Shown piece by piece: positions 25,486 to 34,487 of a DNA stretch of 64,000 bases. Below the pieces are notes generated by a model. That model was not told where the DNA came from, did not search any database, and worked only from the letters and a program-made list of their open reading frames with translations. How positions within the stretch are numbered: the stretch's first letter is position 1; each line of letters starts with the position of its first letter. This DNA comes from Mycolicibacterium tokaiense (GTDB taxonomy: Bacteria; Actinomycetota; Actinomycetes; Mycobacteriales; Mycobacteriaceae): positions 3,100,001-3,164,000 of the forward strand of contig NZ_AP022600.1 in assembly GCF_010725885.1 (NCBI RefSeq), in the 5' to 3' direction. The position numbers and the translations under genes were made by a program.

Positions 25486-26306
25486 CCTTGGGCGAGGACG
25501 GCCACCGGCTGCCACTGCTCCCAGGTCTGCAGCCGCTGCTCATAGTCGGCCTTGGCCAGCTGCAGCGGCACCTCGCCGAAGAACACCCGCAGCGGTGGTT
25601 CGGGCGCGTCCACCACCTGCAGGATGGCCTTGGCCGACGCCGTGGGATCGCCGGGCTTCGAAACCCGCTTGGCGCGTGCGGCTTTGGCGGCCTCGTGGGC
25701 CTCTGCGTAGTCCGGCAATTCCGTGGCGTGCTTGGCCGACGGCCCCGCCCAGTCGGTGTCGAAGCCACCCGGCTCGATCAACGTCACGTGCACGCCGAAG
25801 GACTCGACCTCCTGCGCCAGCGCCTGGGAGAAGCCCTCCAGCGCCCACTTCGAGGCGTTGTAGATGCCGACGTTCTGGAAGGCGGTGATACCGCCGATCG
25901 AGGACACCTGGATGAGGTGGCCGCTGCGCTGGGCGCGCAGATAGGGCAGCGCCGCCTGGGTGATCCACAGCGCGCCGAACACGTTGGTCTCGATCTGATC
26001 GCGTGCCTCGTGCTCCGAGAGCTCCTCGATGAAACCGAACTGCCCGTAGCCGGCGTTGTTGACCACGATGTCCAACCGGCCGAAGTGCTCGTGTGCCTTC
26101 GCCACTGCAGCGAAGTCTGCGGCGCGGTCGGTCACGTCGAGCTTGATGGGCAGCAGCGCGTCGCCGAAGCGGGCCACCAGATCGTCGAGCGTGCTGGTGT
26201 CGCGGGCGGTGGCGGCCACCTTGTCGCCGCGTTCCAATGCCGCAATGGTCCACTCACGGCCGAATCCTCGCGATGTGCCGGTGATGAACCAGACCTTCTC
26301 TGTCAT
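25482..26306 (-). CDS. SDR-family oxidoreductase
   Basis: This 274-aa classical short-chain dehydrogenase has the cofactor motif TGTSRGFG (residues 9-16), NNAGYG (about 87-92), the catalytic serine in QVSSIGG, and the YNASKWALEG tetrad (Tyr/Lys about 148-152). The R/K pattern after the first strand (ARD) leaves NAD versus NADP preference open. It stands alone, convergent to mgtA and divergent from menG. No substrate can be inferred. Confidence 0.87.
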   Translation of the reverse strand: MTEKVWFITGTSRGFGREWTIAALERGDKVAATARDTSTLDDLVARFGDALLPIKLDVTDRAADFAAVAKAHEHFGRLDIVVNNAGYGQFGFIEELSEHEARDQIETNVFGALWITQAALPYLRAQRSGHLIQVSSIGGITAFQNVGIYNASKWALEGFSQALAQEVESFGVHVTLIEPGGFDTDWAGPSAKHATELPDYAEAHEAAKAARAKRVSKPGDPTASAKAILQVVDAPEPPLRVFFGEVPLQLAKADYEQRLQTWEQWQPVAVLAQG

Positions 26307-26382
26307 AGCGCCTCCCTGGTGATGTCTGTGATGGACAACGTCGGCAAGGCGTACCCATTCCCGGAAAGACCCGGTTCACAGG

Positions 26383-26395
26383 TAGCTTTGACGAC
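26383..26395 (+). promoter_or_regulatory. Leaderless -10 of menG
   Basis: TAGCTT (26383-26388) ends exactly 7 nt before the GTG start, so the first transcribed base should be the start codon. No Shine-Dalgarno sequence is present, which supports a leaderless mRNA. Confidence 0.5.
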
Positions 26396-27091
26396 GTGAG
26401 CCGCGCGACGCTGGACAAGGACCCGCATGAGGTCGCCTCGATGTTCGACGCGGTGGCTCGGCGCTACGACCTGACCAACACGGTGCTCTCGCTCGGGCAG
26501 GACCGCTTCTGGCGCCGCGCCACCCGGGCCGCGCTGAAGATCGGCCCGGGGGACCGGGTGCTGGACCTGGCCGCGGGGACCGCGGTGTCGACGCAGGAGC
26601 TGACCCGCTCCGGGGCCTGGTGTGTGGCCTGTGACTTCTCGGTGGGAATGCTGGCCGCCGGCGCGTCGCGCAAGCTGCCGAAGGTGGCCGGTGACGCCAC
26701 CCGCCTGCCCTTCGAGGATGGCGTTTTCGACGCGGTGACCATCAGCTTCGGGCTGCGCAACGTGGTGGACACCGTGGGCGGGCTGACGGAGATGGCCCGG
26801 GTGACCAAGCCGGGCGGCCGGCTGGTGGTGTGCGAGTTCTCCACGCCGACCGTGCCGGTGTTCGCGACGGTGTACAAGGAGTACCTGATGCGGGCGCTGC
26901 CGGCGATGGCCCGGATGGTGTCCAGCGATCCGGAGTCCTACGAATACCTGGCCGAGTCCATCCGGGCCTGGCCGGATCAGGCTGCGCTGGCGCGTCTGAT
27001 CGCCGGCGCCGGATGGTCCCAGGTGCGCTGGCGCAACCTGTCCGCGGGGATCGTGGCGTTGCACGCGGCCACCAAGCCGTTGCCGCTCTGA
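26396..27091 (+). CDS. menG: Demethylmenaquinone methyltransferase MenG (UbiE family)
   Basis: MenG performs the last head-group step of menaquinone synthesis, C-methylation of demethylmenaquinone by SAM. The 231-aa protein has the UbiE N-terminal signature [20 protein letters not shown] (about 15-34), SAM motif [13 protein letters not shown], and the second family signature around FGLRNVVD (about 116-123). It corresponds to M. tuberculosis Rv0558. In M. tuberculosis menJ follows within about 3 kb; here roughly 16.5 kb of accessory genes intervene before menJ. Confidence 0.94.
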   Translation: MSRATLDKDPHEVASMFDAVARRYDLTNTVLSLGQDRFWRRATRAALKIGPGDRVLDLAAGTAVSTQELTRSGAWCVACDFSVGMLAAGASRKLPKVAGDATRLPFEDGVFDAVTISFGLRNVVDTVGGLTEMARVTKPGGRLVVCEFSTPTVPVFATVYKEYLMRALPAMARMVSSDPESYEYLAESIRAWPDQAALARLIAGAGWSQVRWRNLSAGIVALHAATKPLPL

Positions 27092-27400
27092 CAACCGTGT
27101 AATTTCGCCGAATTCAGGATTTTGTCATCGGGTTCTGGTCACACCCTGCGCCAGAACGCTTGCTCGGTTGATGTCTAGCCCTGCAACACTGGCAAATCCG
27201 GCGTAGCTTCGCAGGAGTTGCACAGATTCTCGTTTTAGCTCGATCTTTTTAATTTTCTGGACCGTCATTTGTTGATATAGCAATCGACCCGATGGTCAAT
27301 ATGTGACCCTGATCATTTGCATACATTGTGACGTGCATGGGTACTAGGAGCCGTGTTACGAATTAGCTGTCGTAACGACCAGCCGACACAAAGGCAACGG
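27092..27400. other. AT-richer intergenic region before the glycan cluster
   Basis: About 310 bp without a convincing gene, clearly richer in A and T than its neighbours. It should hold the promoter of the glycosyltransferase operon. A TACATT (27323-27328) and several T-runs are visible but no single -35/-10 pair stands out. It marks the left boundary of the accessory island. Confidence 0.4.
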
Positions 27401-28387
27401 ATGGCGACGTCGCTGGTGCCCCTCGGGCGCCGACGTAAGCGTCAAAATCCGGACACCGACCTGCCGCCCGACGATTTCGACGGAAGAGCCAAGACCATGA
27501 GCCCAGACGCCGTGACCACGGTGCGCGAAGCGATCTCGCGCGATGCCACCCCGCCCACCGTGTCGGTGATCATCCCGGCGCTCAACGAGGCCAGAAACCT
27601 GCCGCACGTAGCCAGGGCCATGCCGGTGGACATCGATGAGATCGTGGTGGTCGACGGCGGGTCCAAGGACGACACCGTGGCCGTCGCCCGCGAACTGTGG
27701 CCGGACGCGGTGCACATCAAGCAGACCCGCCGCGGCAAAGGAAACGCGCTGGCCTGTGGCTTCGCGGCCGCGTCCGGTGACATCATCGTCGCCATCGACG
27801 CCGACGGCAGCACCGATCCTGCCGAGATCCCGCGCTTCGTCGCCGCCCTCACCGAGGGCGCGGATTTCGCCAAGGGCTCGCGATTCATCGCCGGCGGCGG
27901 CAGCCACGACATCACCCGACTGCGCCGAGCCGGCAACTGGGGCCTCAACGCTCTGGTGAACGTGCTGTTCGCCGCCACCTACACCGATCTCTGCTACGGC
28001 TACAACGCCTTCTGGCGGTACTGCCTCGATGTCATCGACCTGCCGGACACCGAGACGCTGGACCCTCAGTGGGGCGACGGCTTCGAAATCGAGACGATGG
28101 TCAACGTGCGCGCCGTGGCGCGGGGGCTGACCATCGCCGAAGTGCACAGTTTGGAAGCCAACCGGATCCACGGGGAGAGCAACCTCAACGCCGTGCGCGA
28201 CGGGCTGCGCGTGCTGCGCACCATTATCAGCGAATTCCACTCCCACGCCCGGGTCAAGGCGCCGCGCGGAAGCCACGACGAGGGCAACGTGGTGCCCTTC
28301 GGTACCTTCCTCAGCCGTCGCCTGCGACGTTCCGATGACCGTATCCGGGTGACCTCGAAATCGTTCTGGAAGGAACGCGCGCTGTGA
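27401..28387 (+). CDS. Family 2 glycosyltransferase (dolichyl-phosphate-mannose-synthase-like)
   Basis: This 328-aa GT-A enzyme has VSVIIPALNEARNLPHV (residues about 53-69), VVDGGSKDDT, the DxD motif AIDADGSTDP and the loop KGSRFIAGGGSHDITRLR. This resembles the polyprenol-phosphate sugar synthase subgroup. There is no membrane segment; an N-terminal tail of about 45 residues is basic and probably unstructured. The ATG at 27401 follows an AAGG site; a GTG at 27353 would lengthen it by 16 residues. It opens an operon with a second GT2 and a flippase. Confidence 0.82.
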   Translation: MATSLVPLGRRRKRQNPDTDLPPDDFDGRAKTMSPDAVTTVREAISRDATPPTVSVIIPALNEARNLPHVARAMPVDIDEIVVVDGGSKDDTVAVARELWPDAVHIKQTRRGKGNALACGFAAASGDIIVAIDADGSTDPAEIPRFVAALTEGADFAKGSRFIAGGGSHDITRLRRAGNWGLNALVNVLFAATYTDLCYGYNAFWRYCLDVIDLPDTETLDPQWGDGFEIETMVNVRAVARGLTIAEVHSLEANRIHGESNLNAVRDGLRVLRTIISEFHSHARVKAPRGSHDEGNVVPFGTFLSRRLRRSDDRIRVTSKSFWKERAL

Positions 28388-29271
28388 CCGGGGTGGCCCA
28401 GCCTGTGGCCGGCGTCGCCGACGCCGAGACCTCGCTGCGGCCCGCCGTGTCGCTGTGCGTGCCGGCCTATCAGGCAGAGCGGCACCTACGTGCCACCCTC
28501 GAGAGTCTGCTCGCGCAGACCCACTCGGATTTCGAGATCGTGGTGATCGACAACAACAGCTCCGACGGCACGGCCGCGGTGCTGGAGTCCTTCTCCGACA
28601 GCCGGATCCGGGTGATCCGCAACGAATCGACCTTGCCTTTGGTGGACAACTTCAACCACGCGGTGCGCCAGTGCCGGGGTGAGTTCGTCAAACTGGTGTG
28701 CGCCGACGACCTGCTGCACCCCGACTGCATCGCCGCGCAGAGCGCGGTGCTCGAACGGTACCGCGGCGTCGCCCTGGTGGGCGCCCAGACCGACTTCGTC
28801 GACGACGCTGGATCGGTGTTGCGCAGCCGTCGCGGCCTCGGCAACATCGTCGGGCGCCATCCGGCCCATCATGTGGTGCGCACCATTGTCCGTAGCGGCA
28901 CCAATCCGATCGGTGCGCCACTGGCGGTGATGTTCCGGCGCTCGGATTTCCTGCGCTCCGGCGGTTTCCGCGACCGGTGGCTGTTTCTCAGCGACGTCGA
29001 CCTCTGGGTCCGCCTGCTGCAGTACGGCGAGTTCTACGGAGTTCCCCGGACGTTGGCGTCCTTCCGGTTCGGCAGTCAGACCGTCACGGCCACCATGGCC
29101 GCCCGCTCTCAGCTTGCGCAGTACCGCGCCTTCGTGCGCGCGCTCAGCGCTCAGCACCGCTGGGGCATCACCCGCACCGACCGCGCGGTGGCCCACGTCC
29201 GGATGTGCGACAAGCAGCTGCGCCGCACCGTGCTGTTCGCCATCAGCAAGTACCGAGACGCCCGTCGATGA
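28384..29271 (+). CDS. Family 2 glycosyltransferase
   Basis: This 295-aa GT-A glycosyltransferase has SLCVPAYQAERHLRATLESLLAQ (about 20-42), VVIDNNSSDGT, a DxD-like CADDLLHPDC and, further on, the acceptor-side LFLSDVDLWVRLL. It overlaps the upstream GT2 and the downstream flippase by 4 bp each, so the three are translated together. It probably adds one sugar to the lipid-linked or free glycan built by this cluster; donor and acceptor are unknown. Confidence 0.85.
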   Translation: MTGVAQPVAGVADAETSLRPAVSLCVPAYQAERHLRATLESLLAQTHSDFEIVVIDNNSSDGTAAVLESFSDSRIRVIRNESTLPLVDNFNHAVRQCRGEFVKLVCADDLLHPDCIAAQSAVLERYRGVALVGAQTDFVDDAGSVLRSRRGLGNIVGRHPAHHVVRTIVRSGTNPIGAPLAVMFRRSDFLRSGGFRDRWLFLSDVDLWVRLLQYGEFYGVPRTLASFRFGSQTVTATMAARSQLAQYRAFVRALSAQHRWGITRTDRAVAHVRMCDKQLRRTVLFAISKYRDARR

Positions 29272-30593
29272 CCGTCGCCGGCGAGGCTTCCACAGAGCAA
29301 GGGGCGCAACGTAACCTGCGCCTGAACACCTACAGCCTGGTGCTGGCCAATCTGCTGACCGCGGTGCTGGGCCTGGTGTTCTGGGGTGTCGCGGCGCGGC
29401 TCTATCCCGCCGAGGCCGTCGGTATCGGTGCCGCCGTGCTGAATTCGGCGGTGATGCTCTCGGCGCTGTCGATGCTGAGCATCGACTCGTTGTTCGAACG
29501 GTTCCTTCCCGCGGCGGGCACCCGCGCCGGGTACCTGTTGCAGCGGGGTTTTCTGGTGGTGGCCGCCGCAGCCCTGGTGGCCGGAGCGGTGACGGTCTTC
29601 GTCGGCCCCGACAGTCTGTTCGTCTCCGGCGCGATGATGCTGCTCTACCCCCTGGTGGTGCTCGAACACTGCCTGTTCACCCTGGAGGACCGGGCCACCG
29701 CAGGGCTCGGCGTGGCGCGCTGGGCGGCGCTGAAGAACATCTTTCACGCCGTGGCGAAACTCCTGGCGCTGATTGCTTTGGCCTGGACCGGAAGTGCGCT
29801 GTCGATCGTGCTGTCCTGGGTGGTCACCGGTGCGGTGGCCGTGGTGGTGGTGTTCCGCGCGATGCGGCGCAGGTATCGCAGCGAGCCGATGTTCCAGGAA
29901 CCGCCCACGTTGCCGCCCAGGCGGGTGCTGCTGCGCTATTCAGGCACCGCCTACGCGCTGATGGCCGTATCGGCCATCCCGCCGCTGGCGCTGCCCCTGT
30001 TGATCCTCAGCCAGAGCGGCCCGGTGGCCAGTGCGCACTTCGCGATCACCTGGTCCATGATCGCCGCGCTGTACATGACTTTGCACCTGATCGTCAGCCC
30101 CTACGTTGCCGAGGTGGCGGCCCACCCCGACAAGGTCGGCAGCCTCTCGCGGCGCATGGTCATCATGATGGCGGCCGGCGCGCTGATCGGCAGCACCGGG
30201 CTGGTGGTGGTGGGACCGTTTGCGCTCGGCCTGGTCGGCGGCGACTACCGGGCCGGAGGCGAGGGCCTGCTCTATCTGGCCGCCCTCTTCATCCCGTTGG
30301 CCGCCATCACCGTGGTGTACGAGGGCTTCGCGCGGGTGAAACGTCGGCTCGGGCTCATCCTGGCTGTCCGGGGGGTCGCCGGTGTCCTGGTCATCGGCGG
30401 GTCTGTGGTGGCGATCGGTGAGTGGGGTGTGATCGGTGTGGGCTGGGCCCACCTGGTGGTGGAGGCGGTGGCCGCGGCGGTGGTGCTGGTGCCGATCATC
30501 GGTTTCCTGATCCGCAGCAAGCGCGACCCGCAATGGCTGGTGCGCAGCAGCGTCCGACCCGACGACGATCAGCCGATCCCGGTCACCAGCTGA
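29268..30593 (+). CDS. Polysaccharide/lipid-linked-oligosaccharide flippase (MOP superfamily, Wzx-like)
   Basis: This 441-aa integral membrane protein has about 12 hydrophobic segments, beginning with NTYSLVLANLLTAVLGLVFW near residue 22. The arrangement and the Arg/Gly-rich cytosolic loops match Wzx/MurJ-like polysaccharide exporters. It would flip the glycan or glycolipid made by the adjacent transferases. The ATG at 29268 overlaps the preceding gene. Its last codons overlap the convergent methyltransferase-family gene by 11 bp. Confidence 0.8.
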   Translation: MTVAGEASTEQGAQRNLRLNTYSLVLANLLTAVLGLVFWGVAARLYPAEAVGIGAAVLNSAVMLSALSMLSIDSLFERFLPAAGTRAGYLLQRGFLVVAAAALVAGAVTVFVGPDSLFVSGAMMLLYPLVVLEHCLFTLEDRATAGLGVARWAALKNIFHAVAKLLALIALAWTGSALSIVLSWVVTGAVAVVVVFRAMRRRYRSEPMFQEPPTLPPRRVLLRYSGTAYALMAVSAIPPLALPLLILSQSGPVASAHFAITWSMIAALYMTLHLIVSPYVAEVAAHPDKVGSLSRRMVIMMAAGALIGSTGLVVVGPFALGLVGGDYRAGGEGLLYLAALFIPLAAITVVYEGFARVKRRLGLILAVRGVAGVLVIGGSVVAIGEWGVIGVGWAHLVVEAVAAAVVLVPIIGFLIRSKRDPQWLVRSSVRPDDDQPIPVTS

Positions 30594-31653
30594 TCCGCCA
30601 GCGGCCTGCCAACTGCGGAAACCCTTGTGCCACTTCATCGAGAATGTCGGGCACCGTCAGCAGCACGTCATCAGGCGCGGCCTGCACCAGCTCATCAGGG
30701 CTGATGATGGGGATGTCGGTGCCCGGCATCCGCCGGCCCTGCTTGGCCGGGGAGGCGTCGGCCACGCCCGCCAACAACGAGCGGTCGGCGCCGGCCAGGC
30801 GGAGCAGCGCGACGGCCCGTGACGAGGCGCTGTAGCCGTAGACGGTGCGGCCTGCCTGGTGTGCCGACTCCAGCCAGCGGGCCAGGGACTCCGACTGGTC
30901 GCGGGCCTGCCGGTCCAGGTCGGCGACGACGGCCGCGTCGGTGATGCCGAAGGCCGCTTCGCGGGCCAGGATGGCCGAGACCTCGGCCGAGGGTGCGGCA
31001 TCCCCGTGTACGGCGGCCACCAGCACGGTGCCACCGTAGAGATCGAATTCCCACGCCGCGGCCATACTCATCCCGACCTCAGCCAGCAGACCGCGCAGCG
31101 CAGTCAGCGAGTAGTAGGCAAAGTGCCCGTGCCGCAGCGCATTCCACTGCCCCTGCTCCACGATGGTCAGCAGGGAGTGGAACTGCAGCAGCAGTACCCC
31201 GTCGTCGGAGGTGGCCAGGCAGCGGGCGCGGAAGGCCGACCACTGATCCGGCTCGTGCATGATGCCGAAGCAGTCGAGCACCACATCGGCGGTCTCGGCC
31301 TCGGTGTAGCCGCGCTCGGTCAGCAGCGGGACCCAGGTGCCACCGTGCGGGCTGCCGAACTCCCGGACGGTGTTTCCGCGCAACCAGCCGTCACCCGCCA
31401 GCCGGCGCACCGCATCGGCGGCTTGGCTCCGCAGCGCCTCCGGCTCGACACCGCGGGGTTCCTCGGTCTGGGTGTCGTCGTCGGCCAACTGCGCCAGACC
31501 GCATGCCCCGCACAGGTCCATCCGCAGCGGATGTGATGATTCTGCTTCGCTCACCGGCATTTCCGCCGGTGGAAAATGATCGGCCGCCGGAACCAGGCCC
31601 AGGTCGAGCACCGGCTCCAAGGTCGGACTGGCGCAACCTCGACAGGTTTTCAT
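30583..31653 (-). CDS. C-methyltransferase-family protein with degenerate SAM domain
   Basis: This 356-aa protein shares the architecture of sugar C-methyltransferases (TylC3/NovU type): an N-terminal zinc-ribbon with CRGC (residues 4-7) and CGAC near 48, a central methyltransferase-like domain and a C-terminal Rossmann-like domain (VYGYSASSRAVALL). The central domain is eroded: motif I reads REFGSPHGG, the acidic motif-II segment found in its neighbour (GIEPS) is missing, and the catalytic HEH is HGH. It is about 55 residues shorter than the paralogue at 32212-33444. It may be a non-catalytic partner or a changed enzyme. An AGGAG site precedes the ATG. Confidence 0.72.
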   Translation of the reverse strand: MKTCRGCASPTLEPVLDLGLVPAADHFPPAEMPVSEAESSHPLRMDLCGACGLAQLADDDTQTEEPRGVEPEALRSQAADAVRRLAGDGWLRGNTVREFGSPHGGTWVPLLTERGYTEAETADVVLDCFGIMHEPDQWSAFRARCLATSDDGVLLLQFHSLLTIVEQGQWNALRHGHFAYYSLTALRGLLAEVGMSMAAAWEFDLYGGTVLVAAVHGDAAPSAEVSAILAREAAFGITDAAVVADLDRQARDQSESLARWLESAHQAGRTVYGYSASSRAVALLRLAGADRSLLAGVADASPAKQGRRMPGTDIPIISPDELVQAAPDDVLLTVPDILDEVAQGFPQLAGRWRISW

Positions 31654-31667
31654 GCCACAATCTCCTG

Positions 31668-32219
31668 ATGCGCATCGAGCAGACGCGGTTGGCGGACGTG
31701 CTGGTGCTTGTCAATGAACCCCATTATGACCAGCGTGGCTTCTTCACGCGGACGTTCGACGCCGACATCTTCGACGGCCATCTCGGCGCAGGTACCTCGG
31801 CGAGCTTCGTGCAGGACTCCCAGTCCCGCTCCGTCCAAGGTGTGCTGCGCGGTATGCACGGCAGGTCGGGCCGCGGCGAGGCCAAACTGGTGCGGTGCGC
31901 CCGGGGTGCGGTGCACGACGTGCTGGTCGACATCCGAACAGAATCCCCGACCTTCGGTCAGCACGAAGCATTCGTTTTGGACGACACCGCTTTTCGTCAC
32001 CTGTACATCCCACCGGGTTTCCTCCACGGCTTCCAGGCGCTGACCGCCGAGGCGGATGTCTGCTACCGCATCGACCGGCCCCACGACCCCGCAGAGGACC
32101 TGTCGGTCAACGCTCACGACACCGACCTGGCGATCGCGTGGCCGCAGCCGGTGACGCAGATGTCGGCCAGAGACGCCGCCGCGGGCAGTTGGCAGGACCT
32201 GCTGGCCCTCCTCACCTGA
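31668..32219 (+). CDS. dTDP-4-dehydrorhamnose 3,5-epimerase-like (RmlC-family) cupin
   Basis: This 183-aa cupin is typical in length for RmlC, which epimerises 4-keto-6-deoxy nucleotide sugars. Seen: RGFFTRTFDADIF, the catalytic histidine region VLRGMHGRSG (about 62-71), KLVRCARGAVHDVLVDIR, YIPPGFLHGFQAL and WPQP. The Tyr-Tyr usually found after the YxxT strand is replaced (YRIDRPHDP), so it may be a 3-epimerase only or have changed specificity. Its start is only 14 bp from the divergent methyltransferase-like gene, so each promoter must lie inside the other coding region. Confidence 0.82.
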   Translation: MRIEQTRLADVLVLVNEPHYDQRGFFTRTFDADIFDGHLGAGTSASFVQDSQSRSVQGVLRGMHGRSGRGEAKLVRCARGAVHDVLVDIRTESPTFGQHEAFVLDDTAFRHLYIPPGFLHGFQALTAEADVCYRIDRPHDPAEDLSVNAHDTDLAIAWPQPVTQMSARDAAAGSWQDLLALLT

Positions 32220-33444
32220 CGGCGGGGTGCATCCGGGGCAGTGGGAAATACAGCTCGCCGCCCCAGTCCCCGATGTAGGCCAGTTGTTCGGTGAGCTCGC
32301 GTTCGAGGTTCCACGGCAGCGCCAGCACCACGTCGGGTCGGTCCTGCGCCAGCCGGGCGGGATCGAAGATCGGGATCCGGGTGCCCGGGGTGAATCTGCC
32401 GTGTTTGTACGGGTTCCGGTCGACGATGTACTCCAGGAGATCGGCGCGGATTCCGGCGTAGTTGAGCAGGGTGTTGCCCTTGCCGGGAGCGCCGTACCCC
32501 ACCACGCGCTTGCCGTCGGCGCGGCACTCGAGCAGAAAGCGCAGCAGCTCCTGGCGGATCGCCTGTGTGCGGGACTCGAGCTGCAGGTAGCCGTCCACCT
32601 CGTGCAGGCCCGCGTCGGCTTCCTCGGCCAGCACGTCGCGCACCCGGTCGCTGGGCTCGCCGGCGGCCGCCAGCGGGCGCGCCCACAGCCGGATGGAGCC
32701 ACCGTGGGTGCTCAGCCGCTCCACGTCCACCACGGCGAGGTCGGCGGTCGCCAGCGCCCGCATGGCCGACAGCACCGTGTAGTACTGGAAGTGCTCGTGG
32801 TACACGGTGTCGAACTGGGCGTGACGCACCAGGTCCAGCGCGTGGTGCACCTCGATGCTGAGCCAACCCTGATCGTCGAGCAGCCGGCGCAGTGCACGCG
32901 TGAAGCCCAGCAGGTCCGGGATGTGGGCGTAGACGTTGTTGGCGACCACCAGCTGGGCCGGGCCGTGCTGGCTGCGCACCCGGGCTGCGCAGGACTCGTC
33001 CAAAAACGCTGTCTCCGTGGGTACTCCGCGCTCACGCGCGGCTGCGCCGACGTTCACCGACGGCTCGATGCCCAGGCAGGGGATGCCGGCGGCCACGACG
33101 TGCTGCAGCAGGTACCCGTCATTGCTGGCCACCTCGACCACCAGTGAATCCGGGCCCAGACCCAGGCGGTCCACCGAGTCGGCGACGAACGCTTTCGCGT
33201 GCTGCACCCAGCTGTCGGAATATGAGGAGTAGTACGCGTACTCGGTGAAGGTGTCCTCGGGCGTGATCAGCGCGGGAATCTGCAGCAGCAGGCAGTCCTC
33301 ACAGACCCGCAGGTGCAACGGGTAGGTGGGTTCGGGGTCGTCGAGTTCGGCTGCGGTGAGGAACTTCTCACACGGCGGGGTGGCACCGAGGTCGAGGATG
33401 CTGCGGAGCTTGTCCGAGTCACACAGTCTGCAACGCACGTTCAC
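32212..33444 (-). CDS. Sugar C-methyltransferase (TylC3/NovU/TcaB9-like)
   Basis: This 410-aa protein is the full version of the family: the zinc-binding CRLCDSD (residues 5-11) with CEDC near 48, SAM motif I VVEVASNDGYL (about 101-111), motif II GIEPSVNVG, the catalytic YHEHFQYY near 217 and a C-terminal domain starting VVGYGAPGKGN. Such enzymes C-methylate position 3 of 4-keto-6-deoxy nucleotide sugars. With the neighbouring RfbF-like, epimerase and RmlC-like proteins it suggests a branched-chain deoxysugar. The GTG start at 33444 lies inside the end of the epimerase gene (26-bp overlap). Confidence 0.87.
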   Translation of the reverse strand: MNVRCRLCDSDKLRSILDLGATPPCEKFLTAAELDDPEPTYPLHLRVCEDCLLLQIPALITPEDTFTEYAYYSSYSDSWVQHAKAFVADSVDRLGLGPDSLVVEVASNDGYLLQHVVAAGIPCLGIEPSVNVGAAARERGVPTETAFLDESCAARVRSQHGPAQLVVANNVYAHIPDLLGFTRALRRLLDDQGWLSIEVHHALDLVRHAQFDTVYHEHFQYYTVLSAMRALATADLAVVDVERLSTHGGSIRLWARPLAAAGEPSDRVRDVLAEEADAGLHEVDGYLQLESRTQAIRQELLRFLLECRADGKRVVGYGAPGKGNTLLNYAGIRADLLEYIVDRNPYKHGRFTPGTRIPIFDPARLAQDRPDVVLALPWNLERELTEQLAYIGDWGGELYFPLPRMHPAVR

Positions 33445-34474
33445 TCCAGAACAGTCGGTGGTCCAGTTGACCGGTGGACATCAGGTATTGGATCTGCTTG
33501 AGCCGGGTGTGCCCGCGGCCGTGGAAGGTGGCGCCGTCGAGGTCGATGCTGCGGAACACCCGGTGCAGTTGCGCGGCTCCCGCTGCCACCGACCAGCGCG
33601 CGGCGAAGTCGGGGAAGGCGGCATGGATGCGCGAGAAGTCCACCCGGTAGCTGCGCTGATCCGCACTGGGCGGGCCGAACGTGACTGCGCAGTCCGGGAA
33701 TTCGGCGCCCACCAGCTCGGCGATGTCGCGGACGGTCACGTTGTTCTCGTCCGAGCCCACGTTCACCACCAGGTTGTGGGCGACGTCGCGATCGGCGGTG
33801 AGGGCACACCGGATGGCCTGGGCGATGTCGAGACCGTGGACCAGCGGCCGCCACGGAGTGCCGTCGCTGGTCATCGCGATGGTCTTCTCGATCCACGCCA
33901 ATCCGCTGAGGTTGTTCAGCACGATGTCAAAGCGCATCCGTGGGGAGGCGCCGAACGCGGTGGCGTTGCGCAGGAACACGGGGGTGAAGGTGGCGTCGGC
34001 CATCGCGGTGAGATCGCGCTCCACCATCACCTTGCACCGGGCGTAGGCGGTCAGTGGATTCACCGGGCTGGTCTCGTCCACCACACCGTCGGCCGCGCCG
34101 TACACACTGCACGACGACATGTACACAAACCGTTGCACCCCGGCCTGTTTCGCGCAGGTGGCCAGGTGGACGCTGCCGGCATGGTTGATGTCGTAGGTGA
34201 CCTCACCGATCAGGTCCCCCAGGGGATCGTTGCTCAACTCCGCCATGTGCACCACGGCGTCGAAGCCACGCAGGTCATCGACGGTGACCTCGCGGATGTC
34301 GGTGACCAGCGTCGCGGGCACCAAGCTCGGTGCGCCGGCCTGCCGCTCGGAGCACAGCCAGCCCGACTTGTAGTAACCGGTGTCCAGCCCCACGACGTCG
34401 AAGCCGTCGGCGGCCAGGGTGGGGGCCGTCAAGGCGCCCAGGTAGCCGTCGGAACCGGTGATGAGAACACGCAT
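33419..34474 (-). CDS. NAD-dependent epimerase/dehydratase (extended SDR)
   Basis: This 351-aa nucleotide-sugar-modifying enzyme has the N-terminal cofactor motif ITGSDGYLG (residues 5-13), the active-site serine stretch MSSCSVYG (about 118-125) and the YARCK Tyr/Lys pair (about 143-147). It keeps all residues expected for a 4-epimerase, 4,6-dehydratase or 4-ketoreductase. No other 4,6-dehydratase is present in the cluster, so it may fill that step or a later reduction. It is on the minus strand between the C-methyltransferase and the PIG-L gene. Confidence 0.85.
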   Translation of the reverse strand: MRVLITGSDGYLGALTAPTLAADGFDVVGLDTGYYKSGWLCSERQAGAPSLVPATLVTDIREVTVDDLRGFDAVVHMAELSNDPLGDLIGEVTYDINHAGSVHLATCAKQAGVQRFVYMSSCSVYGAADGVVDETSPVNPLTAYARCKVMVERDLTAMADATFTPVFLRNATAFGASPRMRFDIVLNNLSGLAWIEKTIAMTSDGTPWRPLVHGLDIAQAIRCALTADRDVAHNLVVNVGSDENNVTVRDIAELVGAEFPDCAVTFGPPSADQRSYRVDFSRIHAAFPDFAARWSVAAGAAQLHRVFRSIDLDGATFHGRGHTRLKQIQYLMSTGQLDHRLFWSERALQTV

Positions 34475-34487
34475 GACGAATCCTTAT

